This document shows positions 36,189-44,854 of a DNA stretch of 64,000 nucleotides, in pieces. How positions within the stretch are numbered: position 1 is the first letter of the stretch; each line of letters starts with the position of its first letter. The position numbers and the translations under genes are program-made. The DNA is taken from NCBI GenBank assembly GCA_009694375.1, contig SHVB01000003.1:1-64000 (forward strand). Reading direction: 5' to 3'. This DNA is from Acidimicrobiia bacterium (GTDB lineage Bacteria; Actinomycetota; Acidimicrobiia; Acidimicrobiales; VFJN01). A model generated the notes under the pieces. It made no database searches and was not told where the DNA came from. It was given only the letters and a program-made list of their open reading frames with translations.

Positions 36189-37712
36189 CTACTGGTCCCG
36201 AACCGCCCCCGTGGTGCCAGCAGGATCGGAGTTATCTCCCCCTCCGACGGCGCCGGGGACGATCGCAACGCACGACCCGACGGGTAGATCGGAGTCGGGG
36301 GAATTGTCCGGGGGGGCCACCGGCGAAACGCACCCAATGGTCACCGGGGGATCAACCGGCACGGGGGATGACATGGGAATCTGCGACGGACGGGTAGCGA
36401 TCGCCAAAGCCCCCTCGGCGATGGCGGGTACGTCGATCTGCACCCCGGCCTCGCCGGTGAGGCGATAGCCCGGTACCAGGTAGCTATCGCGGCTCCCATC
36501 GTTGGCCGGCAGGACGATCATTTGTTCGGTGGCACCGGTGAGCACGATCTCCAGCGGCGGCAGAACCTCAGGCGGTGTCTCGGTGGAGGGGCAGAGATTG
36601 GCGCCCTCCGGCGCACACGGAACCCCCTGCGCAGGACTCGCGCAGACTCCGGAACCATCCGGTTCGATGACACACTTGTCCTGCGGGAAGGTTGGGTCGC
36701 CACCGGCCTCGCCGGGGTCGATGGCCGTCTCGGGGGTCACGACACCGGTCTCGGCGAGGCCATCGAGCCGACCGATCGCACCGTCACCTGACTCGTTGAG
36801 ACGGTCGATGGCCGCCCCGGTACTGATGGTCGGATACTTGCCGAGAACCTCCACCGCCCCAAACCATCCGAAGGCGGCGACGATCGTCCCTCCCGATCCC
36901 ACCGACACGCTCGCCATCAGGCCCGAGGGCACACCGTTCAGAAGCGACTCGACGGTCACATTCCGGTCTGGGCCCCCATCGCTACCGACCGACACGATCG
37001 CGTCGGTCGTCTCCATGCCCGCGCTGGCGAGAACCTCGAGGGCGATCGATCGAGCCTGCGCGGTTGAGGGAAGATCAACCGGCGTAGCCGACGGCGTGAT
37101 GCTCACCGTTGCACCCCCATCGCAGGTGGCATCGGGCCGGCAGACCTCGGCGGGCATCGGCACCGGCTCGTACACCGCCATGCCCTCCAGCACCTCCCCG
37201 CCCAAGGATTGGGGCGAAGGGCTGTCAACGGTCATCGTTCCGGGAACCGACCCGGCGGCGCTGAAACTCCAGTGGCCCAAGGTGAATACCGACAGAACCC
37301 CTTGCTCGCCGGTCACGGTCGAGCGATCGCCCTGCTCGACCGGCTCGCCCGATAGGCCGAGAGCGGCGGCCACCGCACGCACCTGGGCCTGGTCGACCGC
37401 CGCGGTCCTCACCCGGTAGGCGGGGGCTTCACCCCCCATGCGGGGCAGGTCCGGACCGGCCACGTACGTGCCCAAGTGGGCCATCTCACCCTGCGGAGCG
37501 AGCGATACCGACAGCGGGGTGCCGCCAACGCCGAAGGCGATCGGCAGCCGCGGTGGCTCTGAGTCGTGGTCAACGAGCACGAACGCCAGCACACCGGCGA
37601 CCAACACCCCGACCGCCGCCGCAGACCACCACCGCTTGCCGATCCGTCGAGATGCACCAGGATTGGGCCCGGACGCAGAAACCGACTCGGGCACTTCGTG
37701 CTGGTCCCTCAT
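36189..37712 (-). CDS. Membrane-anchored exported protein of unknown function
   Basis: 507 residues. A short cytoplasmic N-terminus, one membrane helix at about 27-48 (WWSAAAVGVLVAGVLAFVLV), then a large extracytoplasmic region rich in Gly, Pro, Ser and acidic residues. Cysteines occur as CRPDATC and CVIEPDGSGVCASPAQGVPC, suggesting disulfides. No catalytic motif is seen. ATG 37712 has GGGAGG upstream. It lies between ffh and the BON protein, inside a region otherwise devoted to secretion genes; a cell-envelope role is possible but unproven. Confidence 0.75.
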   Translation of the reverse strand: MRDQHEVPESVSASGPNPGASRRIGKRWWSAAAVGVLVAGVLAFVLVDHDSEPPRLPIAFGVGGTPLSVSLAPQGEMAHLGTYVAGPDLPRMGGEAPAYRVRTAAVDQAQVRAVAAALGLSGEPVEQGDRSTVTGEQGVLSVFTLGHWSFSAAGSVPGTMTVDSPSPQSLGGEVLEGMAVYEPVPMPAEVCRPDATCDGGATVSITPSATPVDLPSTAQARSIALEVLASAGMETTDAIVSVGSDGGPDRNVTVESLLNGVPSGLMASVSVGSGGTIVAAFGWFGAVEVLGKYPTISTGAAIDRLNESGDGAIGRLDGLAETGVVTPETAIDPGEAGGDPTFPQDKCVIEPDGSGVCASPAQGVPCAPEGANLCPSTETPPEVLPPLEIVLTGATEQMIVLPANDGSRDSYLVPGYRLTGEAGVQIDVPAIAEGALAIATRPSQIPMSSPVPVDPPVTIGCVSPVAPPDNSPDSDLPVGSCVAIVPGAVGGGDNSDPAGTTGAVRDQ

Positions 37713-37751
37713 GGACTGCCTCCCGGTCTCGGTGGTCAGAGGTGAGACGAG

Positions 37752-38204
37752 TCAACCGAGGCCATTGGTTCCCGAGACCCTCCCCACCGTGAGGTGGTTC
37801 TCCACACTGGCCACACCCGCTACCGCGGCGGCGGCCCGTTCCATGTCCGCACGGGCGCTCTGGTGGGGAACCTCGCCGCGCAGGATGGCACAGGCGCCGA
37901 CGGCCTCGACCTCCGGCTGGGGCAGGTGCCAGGTCCTTGGTGCTCGTGCTAGTTCCTCTCGCACCCGCTCGGCGAGATCGGCGCCACCGTTGTTTCGGTT
38001 GATCCAGCGGTCCTGGATCCGACCGCGCGTCTCCCGGCCCGCCATCGGGGCGATCATCAGACCCAGGCCCACCCCGGCGGCGAACACGGCCACCCGCCGG
38101 TATCCCAACAGCCGCCCGGTGCGGTAGCCCGCCTTCGCACCAACGCGCGAGACGCCGACGCCCACCTTGACGGGCAGAAACAGGAGACGCACAAGGGTGA
38201 ACAT
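37752..38204 (-). CDS. BON-domain protein with YtxH-like N-terminus
   Basis: 150 residues from ATG 38204. The N-terminal half has a hydrophobic segment followed by GVGLGLMIAPMAGRETRGRI, which resembles YtxH-type proteins. The C-terminal half is a BON domain (LRGEVPHQSARADMERAAAAV, then GVASVENHLTV), usually a phospholipid- or envelope-binding fold. TACGCT lies 6 nt upstream and no ribosome binding site is seen. A TTG seven codons further up is possible but less likely. Confidence 0.8.
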   Translation of the reverse strand: MFTLVRLLFLPVKVGVGVSRVGAKAGYRTGRLLGYRRVAVFAAGVGLGLMIAPMAGRETRGRIQDRWINRNNGGADLAERVREELARAPRTWHLPQPEVEAVGACAILRGEVPHQSARADMERAAAAVAGVASVENHLTVGRVSGTNGLG

Positions 38205-38210
38205 CTTCGC

Positions 38211-38216
38211 AGCGTA
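38211..38216 (-). promoter_or_regulatory. Candidate leaderless -10 element of the BON gene
   Basis: TACGCT on the minus strand, 6 nt before ATG 38204, in the gap after ftsY. Confidence 0.45.
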
Positions 38217-38232
38217 GACCCACAACCCCGGC

Positions 38233-39315
38233 TCAGTCGGCGGCGAAGAGGGCGTCGATAAACTCGTCGGGATCGAAGGCCACCAGGTCGTCCACGGTCT
38301 CGCCGAGACCCACCAGTTTGATGGGAATACCGAGGGTGGACTGGATCGCCAGCGCGATGCCGCCCTTGGCCGAGCCGTCCAGTTTGGTCAACACCACGCC
38401 CGTGAGTTCCACCGCCTCGGTGAACTGCTGGGCCTGCACCAATCCGTTTTGTCCCGTGGTGGCATCCAGGACGAGCAACACCTCGCTGACCTGGCCCGGA
38501 TCGCGGTCGGCCACGCGGCGTACCTTGCGAAGTTCCTCCATCAGGTTCACCTTGGTGTGGAGACGGCCCGCAGTATCCGCCAACACGAGGTCGCTCCCCC
38601 GAGCGGCAGCCCGTTGCACGGCATCGAAGATGATCGAGCTGGGATCGCCCCCTTCGGCGCCCCGAACGAGGTCGGCGCCCGAACGCTCAGCCCAGGCCTC
38701 CAGCTGTTCGGCCGCCGCGGCACGGAAGGTATCCCCCGCCGCCATGACGATCCGGTGACCGAGATCGGCCTGCTGCTTGCCCACCTTGCCAATCGTGGTG
38801 GTCTTGCCCACACCGTTCACTCCCACGAAGAGCCACACGTTCGGGCCACCGGGCTGGTGGTGTAGGTCTCGGTCCCCCACGGCGAGATCGGCCTTGAGCT
38901 GGGCCTTGAGCACCTCGAGCAACTCCGACGATGCCGTGATGCCCTCCGAGACCACGCTCTGGCGCAAACGATCGAGGATGGCGGTGGTGGCGCCAATGCC
39001 CACATCCGCCCGGATGAGGGCCTCTTCGAGTTCGTCCCAGGTTTCCTGGTCCAGCGCTTCACGGGCCATGACCGAGCCCAAGAACCCCGACAGAGTGCCG
39101 CGGGCCTTTCCTAAGCGATCGCGCAACGAGGCCGCCGGTGGGGCGGAAACCGAAGGGGCGGCGGGCGAGGGAGCGGGAACCGAAGGCGCGGGAGCCGAGG
39201 GGGCGGGGGGCGGCTCAAGGGTGGCGCGGTCGGCCCGGCGATGCACCACCAAGGCCACGCCCCCCACCGACAAGACGATGGCAATGATGATCAGGACGAG
39301 CAGTAGAGATTCCAT
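38233..39315 (-). CDS. ftsY: Signal recognition particle receptor FtsY
   Basis: 360 residues. An N-terminal membrane helix (LLLVLIIIAIVLSVGGVALVV) and a Pro/Ala/Ser linker replace the acidic A domain of E. coli. The NG GTPase follows, with GVNGVGKTTTIGKVGKQ near 166, DTAGR, and TKLDGSAKGG near 312. It ends FIDALFAAD. Receptor for the Ffh-ribosome complex. It is downstream of smc, the usual actinobacterial order. Confidence 0.97.
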   Translation of the reverse strand: MESLLLVLIIIAIVLSVGGVALVVHRRADRATLEPPPAPSAPAPSVPAPSPAAPSVSAPPAASLRDRLGKARGTLSGFLGSVMAREALDQETWDELEEALIRADVGIGATTAILDRLRQSVVSEGITASSELLEVLKAQLKADLAVGDRDLHHQPGGPNVWLFVGVNGVGKTTTIGKVGKQQADLGHRIVMAAGDTFRAAAAEQLEAWAERSGADLVRGAEGGDPSSIIFDAVQRAAARGSDLVLADTAGRLHTKVNLMEELRKVRRVADRDPGQVSEVLLVLDATTGQNGLVQAQQFTEAVELTGVVLTKLDGSAKGGIALAIQSTLGIPIKLVGLGETVDDLVAFDPDEFIDALFAAD

Positions 39316-39378
39316 GAGGCTTTGCAGCGTAGAGCCCGCGCGGCGTTGAACCCGCCGCCGGGACCGTGGGTGCGTCGC

Positions 39379-42300
39379 CTAGGCGACGGTAGACACCCGT
39401 TCGCTCACGACCTTGCTGCTCCCACCCGGTTCCATGGTCACGCCGTAGAGGACGTCGGCCGCCTCCATCGTGCGCTTCTGGTGGCTCACGATCAGCAACT
39501 GCGCCTCCTGCCGGAACTCCCGCACCAGGTCGAGAAAGCGATGAAGGTTCACATCGTCGAGGGCGGCCTCCACTTCGTCCATCACGTAGAACGGTGACGG
39601 GCGGCTCCGGAACACGGCAAACAAGAAGGCCAGCGCCGTGAGAGAGCGCTCGCCTCCCGAGAGCAGTGAAAGCTTGCGTACGTTCTTGCCCGACGGCTTC
39701 GCCTCCACCTCGATGCCCGTTTCCAGCAGGTCGTCGGGGGCGGTGAGCCGCAGCGACCCGGCCCCGCCGGGAAACAGTGTCTGGAACAACTGCTCGAAGT
39801 TCTGCGACACGTCGGCGTAGGCCCCCGCAAACACCTCGACGATCTCGGCATCGATGGCCCGGATTACCCTGCCGAGATCCCGGCGGGATGCCTTCACATC
39901 TTCGAGTTGCTCGTGCAAGAACGTGTGGCGCGCCTGCAAGGCGTCGTACTCCTCGAGCGCCAAGGGATTGATCGGGCCCATCAGCCGCAACTCGCGCTCG
40001 AGGGCCCGGGCCCGGGCCGTGGGGGTAGACCCATCGGGACCTTCAGGCGCCTCACTGGCCATGGCCACCGCCGGCTCCACCTCGAGATCGCGGCGCAGGG
40101 TGTCTACCGCGGTTTCGAGACGCAACTTCACTTCGGCTTCGTCGAGTTCGGCTCGGCGGGACCGCTCCCGGGTCTGATCGAGGCGCCGTTCGGCGTCGGA
40201 ACGCTGGTGGCGAAGTTCATCGAGCCGCCCCGAGGCAACCCGCTGGGCCTCGCTCTGCCGACGCCGCCGCTCCCGCAGATCTCCCAGGGTGGCTTCGATC
40301 GTGCCGAGGCGCTCGGGCACCAGCGCCCCCAGACGTTCGACCGCCGTCTGCTTCACATCAAGTTCGACGCGGCGGACCTCGGCCTCGCGCCGGGCCTCGG
40401 TGGTGCCCTCCAACCGGGCCTCCACGTCAACCAGGCGGGCACGGAGGAACTGGCGTCGATCATCCAACCCCGCGGCTCGCACCTCGATATCGGCCCGCTG
40501 CGAGCCCACCATGGCCGCCCGCTCGTCCAGATCTCCCTTGGCGGCGGCCATGGCTCGCGCCTGCTCGGCGCCCTCGGCTTCCTGGGCCTCCAACCGCGGC
40601 AGGAGCAGGTCGAGCTCGGCCACCCGGGCCTGCTCCCGCCCAACCCGCTCAGCCAGTTCGTCGGCGTGCGACCGTAACGCTTCGGTCTCGGTGGCGGCGT
40701 CGCGGCGGTCGGCCTCCACCCGCTGCAGCCCATCGGTGGCGGCGCTCAGGCGACCGTCGTGCTCGTCGAGTTGGCGGGCGAGGCCTGCTTCACCATGGCG
40801 GGCCTCCTCGAGCCGGGCGCGGGCTTCGGCCAGGCCGGCTTCGGCATGGCCCGCTTCCAGGGTGGACTGCTCGGCGCGCTCGCGGGCCTCCGCCAGCGCG
40901 GCGCCGGTAGCCCCCGTGGAGGCGGTGCCTACCCGCCATCCGCTTGGTCCGAAGCGTCCGCCCTCCAACGTCACGATCACGACGTCGGGATGAGCCAAGG
41001 CCGCATCCACCGCCGCCGACCAGCCGCCCTCCACAGCCACCGCCGACCCGAGGAGCGCATCGAGCAGGGCGCCTACGTCGGGGCGAGCGGCCCGCACATG
41101 GCGCCGCACGGGCTCCCCCACCGTCGGAGCGACACGGCTCGTTCGGGTGGCCCCCAGGGCGAGTACCGCTCCTCCCACCGCCTCGCCGGCATCCGTGCCG
41201 GACTGCAAGGCCACGATGGCCGCTCTCGCCGCCTCCACCCCATCCACCACCACGGCCGCCAGCGCTTCCCCGGCGGCGGCTTCCACCGCCGCGTCCCATC
41301 CGTCATCAACCTCGATGAGCTCGAGGAGGGTGCCCACCACACCATCTACCTCCGCCAGTCGTTCCGCACCGGCTCGGGCCCGGGCCTGATCCAGGGCAAG
41401 TCCCAGGGCCTCGGCCCGGGCGGTCCAGGCGTGGCGATCGCCGTCGGCCGCCCGCAGGGTGGCTTCGGCCTCGGCCACCTGCTTCTCGGCGTCGGCCCGC
41501 TGTTGCTCGGCCCCCGCCAAGCGTTCCACCAGTGGACCTTCAGCCGAGGAGGCCGTCTCAGCCTCCGCCCGCAGACGATCTGTCTCGGCGGCGAGGCGAG
41601 AAAGTTTCTCCCCGAGCACAACGAGGGAGGCCTCCACCCGGTGACGTTCCCCATCGCCGCGCTCCACCCCGGCGCGCATGGCGGCCAGTTCGCCCCGCGC
41701 CTCCGCCGCCTGCCCCGCCGGGGCCGCCACGACGCCTTGGGCCCAATCCTGCTCGAAGGCAGTCCGGGCATCGGCCAGCGCGCCCTGGGCCTGGCTCAGT
41801 TCCTCTTGCTGAGGCACCAAATCCTCGGCCTCGGCATCCGAGGCGGCCAACTCGGAGGTCAGGCGGTTCGCCTCGGCTTCCAGCGTGGCGATCACCGCTT
41901 GGTCTACGAACGCCCCCCGCTCCCGCTCGATGCCCCGACGGCGCTCGGAGAGCAGGGCTACGAGCCCACGGGCCTTCTCCCGCAGGGCCTCAAAGCGAAC
42001 GAGATCGTCGCCGAGATCGTCGGCCCCGGTATAACCCAACTCCGCTTCGGCGTTGAGTACGGCAGCATCGAGTTCGCCCAGCGTCCGCCGCAAGAGCCCG
42101 TCCTCATTGGTCAGTTCGGCCCGGGCGGCGCCTCCATCGGCGAGCCGCCGATGGAGCGTCGTGAGGTCGCGACCAGCCAGGAACACCTGCAGCGCCCGCA
42201 GTTCGGCTACGAGATCGCCGTGCCGCCGGGCGGCGTCGGCCTGACGCTCCAGAGGGCGCAACTGCCGCCGAACCTCGCGCAGGAGATCGCCCAAGCGGGT

Positions 42301-42864
42301 GAGGTTGCCCTCGGTGGAGATGAGGCGGCGCTCGGCTTTTTCTTTTCGTTTCCGGTACTTCAGGATGCCGGCGGCCTCCTCGATGATGAGGCGGCGCTCC
42401 TCCGGACGGGCGTTGAGGACGGCGTCGATCTGCCCCTGGCTCACGATCACGTGCTGCTGACGACCGACTCCCGTATCGGAGAGCAGGTCCTGGATGTCGA
42501 GCAGGCGACAGGGGACGTCGTTGATGGCGTACTCGCTGTCGCCGGTGCGGAACAGCGTGCGGGTGATGGTCACCTCGGTAAAATCGATGGGCAGCATCCC
42601 GGCCGAGTTGTCGATGGTGAGGCTGACCTCGGCCCGACCGAGCGCCGAGCGCCGCGCGGTGCCGGCAAAGATCACGTCGTCCATCTTCTGCGACCGCACC
42701 GCAGAGGGCGCTTGGGCACCGAGCACCCACCCAATGGCGTCCACCACGTTGGACTTCCCCGACCCGTTGGGCCCCACCACCACGGTGACGCCGGGTTCAA
42801 GATCGAGTGCGGTCGTGTCGGCGAAGGACTTGAAACCCTTCAGCGTGAGCGTCTTGAGGAACAT
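39379..42864 (-). CDS. smc: Chromosome segregation protein SMC
   Basis: 1161 residues. N-terminal ATPase half with Walker A GPNGSGKSN at 31-39; coiled-coil arm; hinge at about 505-650 (ending GPSGWRVG); second Ala/Glu/Arg-rich coil; C-terminal half with the ABC signature KLSLLSGGERSL near 1068 and Walker B FYVMDEVEAALDD. It forms the condensin core with ScpA and ScpB, which are not in this window. ATG 42864 gives the canonical MFLKTLTLKGFKSFAD. Confidence 0.97.
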   Translation of the reverse strand: MFLKTLTLKGFKSFADTTALDLEPGVTVVVGPNGSGKSNVVDAIGWVLGAQAPSAVRSQKMDDVIFAGTARRSALGRAEVSLTIDNSAGMLPIDFTEVTITRTLFRTGDSEYAINDVPCRLLDIQDLLSDTGVGRQQHVIVSQGQIDAVLNARPEERRLIIEEAAGILKYRKRKEKAERRLISTEGNLTRLGDLLREVRRQLRPLERQADAARRHGDLVAELRALQVFLAGRDLTTLHRRLADGGAARAELTNEDGLLRRTLGELDAAVLNAEAELGYTGADDLGDDLVRFEALREKARGLVALLSERRRGIERERGAFVDQAVIATLEAEANRLTSELAASDAEAEDLVPQQEELSQAQGALADARTAFEQDWAQGVVAAPAGQAAEARGELAAMRAGVERGDGERHRVEASLVVLGEKLSRLAAETDRLRAEAETASSAEGPLVERLAGAEQQRADAEKQVAEAEATLRAADGDRHAWTARAEALGLALDQARARAGAERLAEVDGVVGTLLELIEVDDGWDAAVEAAAGEALAAVVVDGVEAARAAIVALQSGTDAGEAVGGAVLALGATRTSRVAPTVGEPVRRHVRAARPDVGALLDALLGSAVAVEGGWSAAVDAALAHPDVVIVTLEGGRFGPSGWRVGTASTGATGAALAEARERAEQSTLEAGHAEAGLAEARARLEEARHGEAGLARQLDEHDGRLSAATDGLQRVEADRRDAATETEALRSHADELAERVGREQARVAELDLLLPRLEAQEAEGAEQARAMAAAKGDLDERAAMVGSQRADIEVRAAGLDDRRQFLRARLVDVEARLEGTTEARREAEVRRVELDVKQTAVERLGALVPERLGTIEATLGDLRERRRRQSEAQRVASGRLDELRHQRSDAERRLDQTRERSRRAELDEAEVKLRLETAVDTLRRDLEVEPAVAMASEAPEGPDGSTPTARARALERELRLMGPINPLALEEYDALQARHTFLHEQLEDVKASRRDLGRVIRAIDAEIVEVFAGAYADVSQNFEQLFQTLFPGGAGSLRLTAPDDLLETGIEVEAKPSGKNVRKLSLLSGGERSLTALAFLFAVFRSRPSPFYVMDEVEAALDDVNLHRFLDLVREFRQEAQLLIVSHQKRTMEAADVLYGVTMEPGGSSKVVSERVSTVA

Positions 42865-42908
42865 TCGATGGCCGACGTTAGTAGTCCCAGCGAGACCCGC
42901 GGCGCACC

Positions 42909-43745
42909 TCAGACCTGACAGGCGTCACAGAAGTACAGGGGCTTGTTGGCGAAGCGCGTCTTGACCACCGCAGCCCGGCATCGGCGGCACGGCTGACCGT
43001 CGCGTCCAAAGACCTTCAGGTGGTTCTGGTAGTCGCCAGATTTCCCGTAGAGGTCGACGAATCCGTTCTCCCCCACGGTGGTCCCGCGGTACTTCACGGC
43101 CTCGTGCAGCGTCTCCACAACGGCTCGGAACAGGCGCCGGATCTCCTGGGAGGACAGTTCACTGGAAATACGGTCGTGGCGAAGGCCGGCTTCCCACAGG
43201 ATCTCGTCGCTGTAGATGGGTCCGATGCCCACGACCATGTCGGGGGCCATCAGCAGGGCTTTGAGCTTGAGGTTTCGAGCCAGTATCGAGCGAGCGAACA
43301 AGGTCCAGGAGACCGCATCGGCCACGGGGTCCAGCCCGCAGGCCGCCAGTTCGGGGAGATCTTCCGCCACGGCGTTGGTGGCGACCACGAACGCCTGGGC
43401 GGTGCCGCCGGGATCGACGAGCCAGACCTGTCCACCCTGGGTGAAGCCCAGCACCACCAGAGTGCCCTTGGGCGAGGTGGCGCGCGGGGCGGCCTTCTGG
43501 AGTCGGCCGGTCTCCCCCAGATCCAGCACCAGCATTTCGCTGTTGTCGAGGTTGGCCACCAAGAAGCGACCTCGCCGGTCTACCGACTTGACCTTGGCGC
43601 CCTCCAAGCGGGCCTGGAAGTTCTTCTTGTTGCCATTGCGCTTGGTGACCTTGGCTCCGGTGACCTCGGGCACCTTGAGGCGCTTGCCCACCGATTCCTT
43701 CTCCAGTTCACGCCGAAGCGTTTCGAGCTCGGGTAGCTCAGCCAT
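42909..43745 (-). CDS. MutM/Fpg-fold protein lacking canonical catalytic residues
   Basis: 278 residues with the Fpg/Nei layout: N-terminal beta-sandwich, H2TH (GIGPIYSDEILWEAGL) and a C-terminal zinc finger (CRRC with CDAC). Active MutM needs Pro as residue 2; here the start is MAELPELE, so Pro is Ala. The hairpin lysine (RRAKYLL in E. coli) is Arg in RRGRFLV, HLGMSG is DLGETG, DPRRFG is DPGGTA, and the Asn of GVGNIY is Pro. ATG 43745 overlaps the rnc end by 8 nt. It occupies the mutM slot but may be a DNA-binding or non-canonical glycosylase. Confidence 0.85.
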   Translation of the reverse strand: MAELPELETLRRELEKESVGKRLKVPEVTGAKVTKRNGNKKNFQARLEGAKVKSVDRRGRFLVANLDNSEMLVLDLGETGRLQKAAPRATSPKGTLVVLGFTQGGQVWLVDPGGTAQAFVVATNAVAEDLPELAACGLDPVADAVSWTLFARSILARNLKLKALLMAPDMVVGIGPIYSDEILWEAGLRHDRISSELSSQEIRRLFRAVVETLHEAVKYRGTTVGENGFVDLYGKSGDYQNHLKVFGRDGQPCRRCRAAVVKTRFANKPLYFCDACQV

Positions 43746-44463
43746 GGTGGGTCTCCCTCGGGGTTTCCAGTCGATTGGGATCGGTCAACGCGTCGTGGGC
43801 CACGCGAGCGGCGGCCTGTTCGGCCTGTTTCTTGGAGCGTCCTTCGCCGTTTCCGTAGGCGGTGCCTTCGATGCTGACCACACTGCCGAAGGTGCGGTCA
43901 TGGTCGGGGCCGCTGGCCTGCACGTCGTAGTGGGGCTGGCTGGCAAACAACTGGGCCGCCAGTTCCTGCAGGCGACTCTTGTGATCGGTTCGATCGAACT
44001 GGGCCGTCGCCAGACGGCTGCCGAGGACACTGAGGATGAGGGTGCGGGCTCCCTCGATCCCGCCGGCGAGGTAGACGGCCCCAAAGATGGCTTCCAACGC
44101 ATCGGCGAGAATCGACGGCTTTTCTCGCCCGCCCGAGTGTTCCTCCCCGCGTCCCAGGAGCAGGTGCTCCCCTACCCGCAACTCGGCCGCCACCTCCGCG
44201 AGGGCCACCGCATTCACGACGGTCTTGCGGATGTCGGTGAGGTCGCCCTCCGGGAGCGTGTCGTAGACCCGGTACACGTGATCGGCAACCACCACGCTCA
44301 GCACGGCATCGCCGAGGAACTCGAGACGTTCGTTCGAGGGGTAACCCGCGTGCTCGGCACACCACGAACTGTGCACGAGCGCCGGCGCCAACAGGTCGGG
44401 AGCCAGGTCGAGGCCGAGGCGCGCGACTAACTCGTCCAGACGGGCTACTGGGAGCGCGTTCAG
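43738..44463 (-). CDS. rnc: Ribonuclease III, apparent CTG start
   Basis: Double-strand RNase, 241 residues if begun at CTG 44463. The catalytic motif is NERLEFLGDAVL at about 44-55; EKPSILADALEAIFGAVYLAGG holds the second acidic site, and a C-terminal dsRBD ends GRSKKQAEQAAARVAH. The N-terminal helix (LDELVARLGLDL) is encoded upstream of the first conventional start (TTG 44391), and no in-frame ATG, GTG or TTG occurs between it and an in-frame TGA inside acpP. CTG lies 4 nt after the acpP stop. The start is uncertain; a sequence error is the alternative. Confidence 0.88.
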   Translation of the reverse strand: MNALPVARLDELVARLGLDLAPDLLAPALVHSSWCAEHAGYPSNERLEFLGDAVLSVVVADHVYRVYDTLPEGDLTDIRKTVVNAVALAEVAAELRVGEHLLLGRGEEHSGGREKPSILADALEAIFGAVYLAGGIEGARTLILSVLGSRLATAQFDRTDHKSRLQELAAQLFASQPHYDVQASGPDHDRTFGSVVSIEGTAYGNGEGRSKKQAEQAAARVAHDALTDPNRLETPRETHHG

Positions 44464-44467
44464 GTTG

Positions 44468-44722
44468 TTACAGCCGACCGAAGACGTAGTCGACCGCGTC
44501 GCGAACCGTCTTCAGGTCCGCCAAATCTTCGTCGTCGATCCGGAAGCCCACCGAGCGCTCGCTCAACTCCTCCTCCAACGCCTCCACCAGCTCGATCAGC
44601 GCTAGCGAATCGGCGTCGAGGTCATCCGCGAAACTCTGCCCCTCCGAGATAATGGCGGGCTCGATTTCGAGAATGTCGGCCAACCGATCTCGTATCAGCG
44701 CAAACACCTGCTGTCGATCCAT
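44468..44722 (-). CDS. acpP: Acyl carrier protein
   Basis: 84 residues. Four-helix acyl carrier with the phosphopantetheine site Ser39 in DLDADSLALIELV, acidic overall (EALEEELSE). ATG 44722 has GAGGA 7 nt upstream, which decided it over a GTG-type start 12 codons earlier. It lies downstream of plsX and upstream of rnc, as in many actinobacteria; it feeds fatty-acid and phospholipid synthesis. Confidence 0.95.
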   Translation of the reverse strand: MDRQQVFALIRDRLADILEIEPAIISEGQSFADDLDADSLALIELVEALEEELSERSVGFRIDDEDLADLKTVRDAVDYVFGRL

Positions 44723-44788
44723 GGGGGTTCCTCGTTCAACGTGGGTTTCGGCGGGCAACGACAGCTCCTGCGCGCGGGGCGATGGAAG

Positions 44789-44822
44789 AGCGCACTCTAA
44801 CCCATTCCAGACTTAGTGCGCT
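44789..44822 (-). promoter_or_regulatory. Inverted repeat between plsX and acpP
   Basis: AGCGCACT(CT)AA (44789-44800) pairs with TTAGTGCGCT (44813-44822): ten base pairs with a 2-nt bulge and a 12-nt loop, 32 nt after plsX ends and 66 nt before acpP. It may be a terminator/attenuator that sets acpP above or below plsX, or a protein-binding palindrome. No U-tract follows directly. Confidence 0.45.
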
Positions 44823-44854
44823 TGTGAAGAGAGGAACGGCCTGGTCAGAGGGCA

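Noticed and set aside
40759-42918. 719-codon open frame on the plus strand opposite smc
   Set aside because: Antisense to the SMC coiled coil, which is codon-biased and has few stops in that frame; no homology-like motifs.
43738-44391. RNase III starting at TTG 44391
   Set aside because: It would delete the conserved first helix, which is encoded in the same open frame upstream; the TTG has no ribosome binding site.
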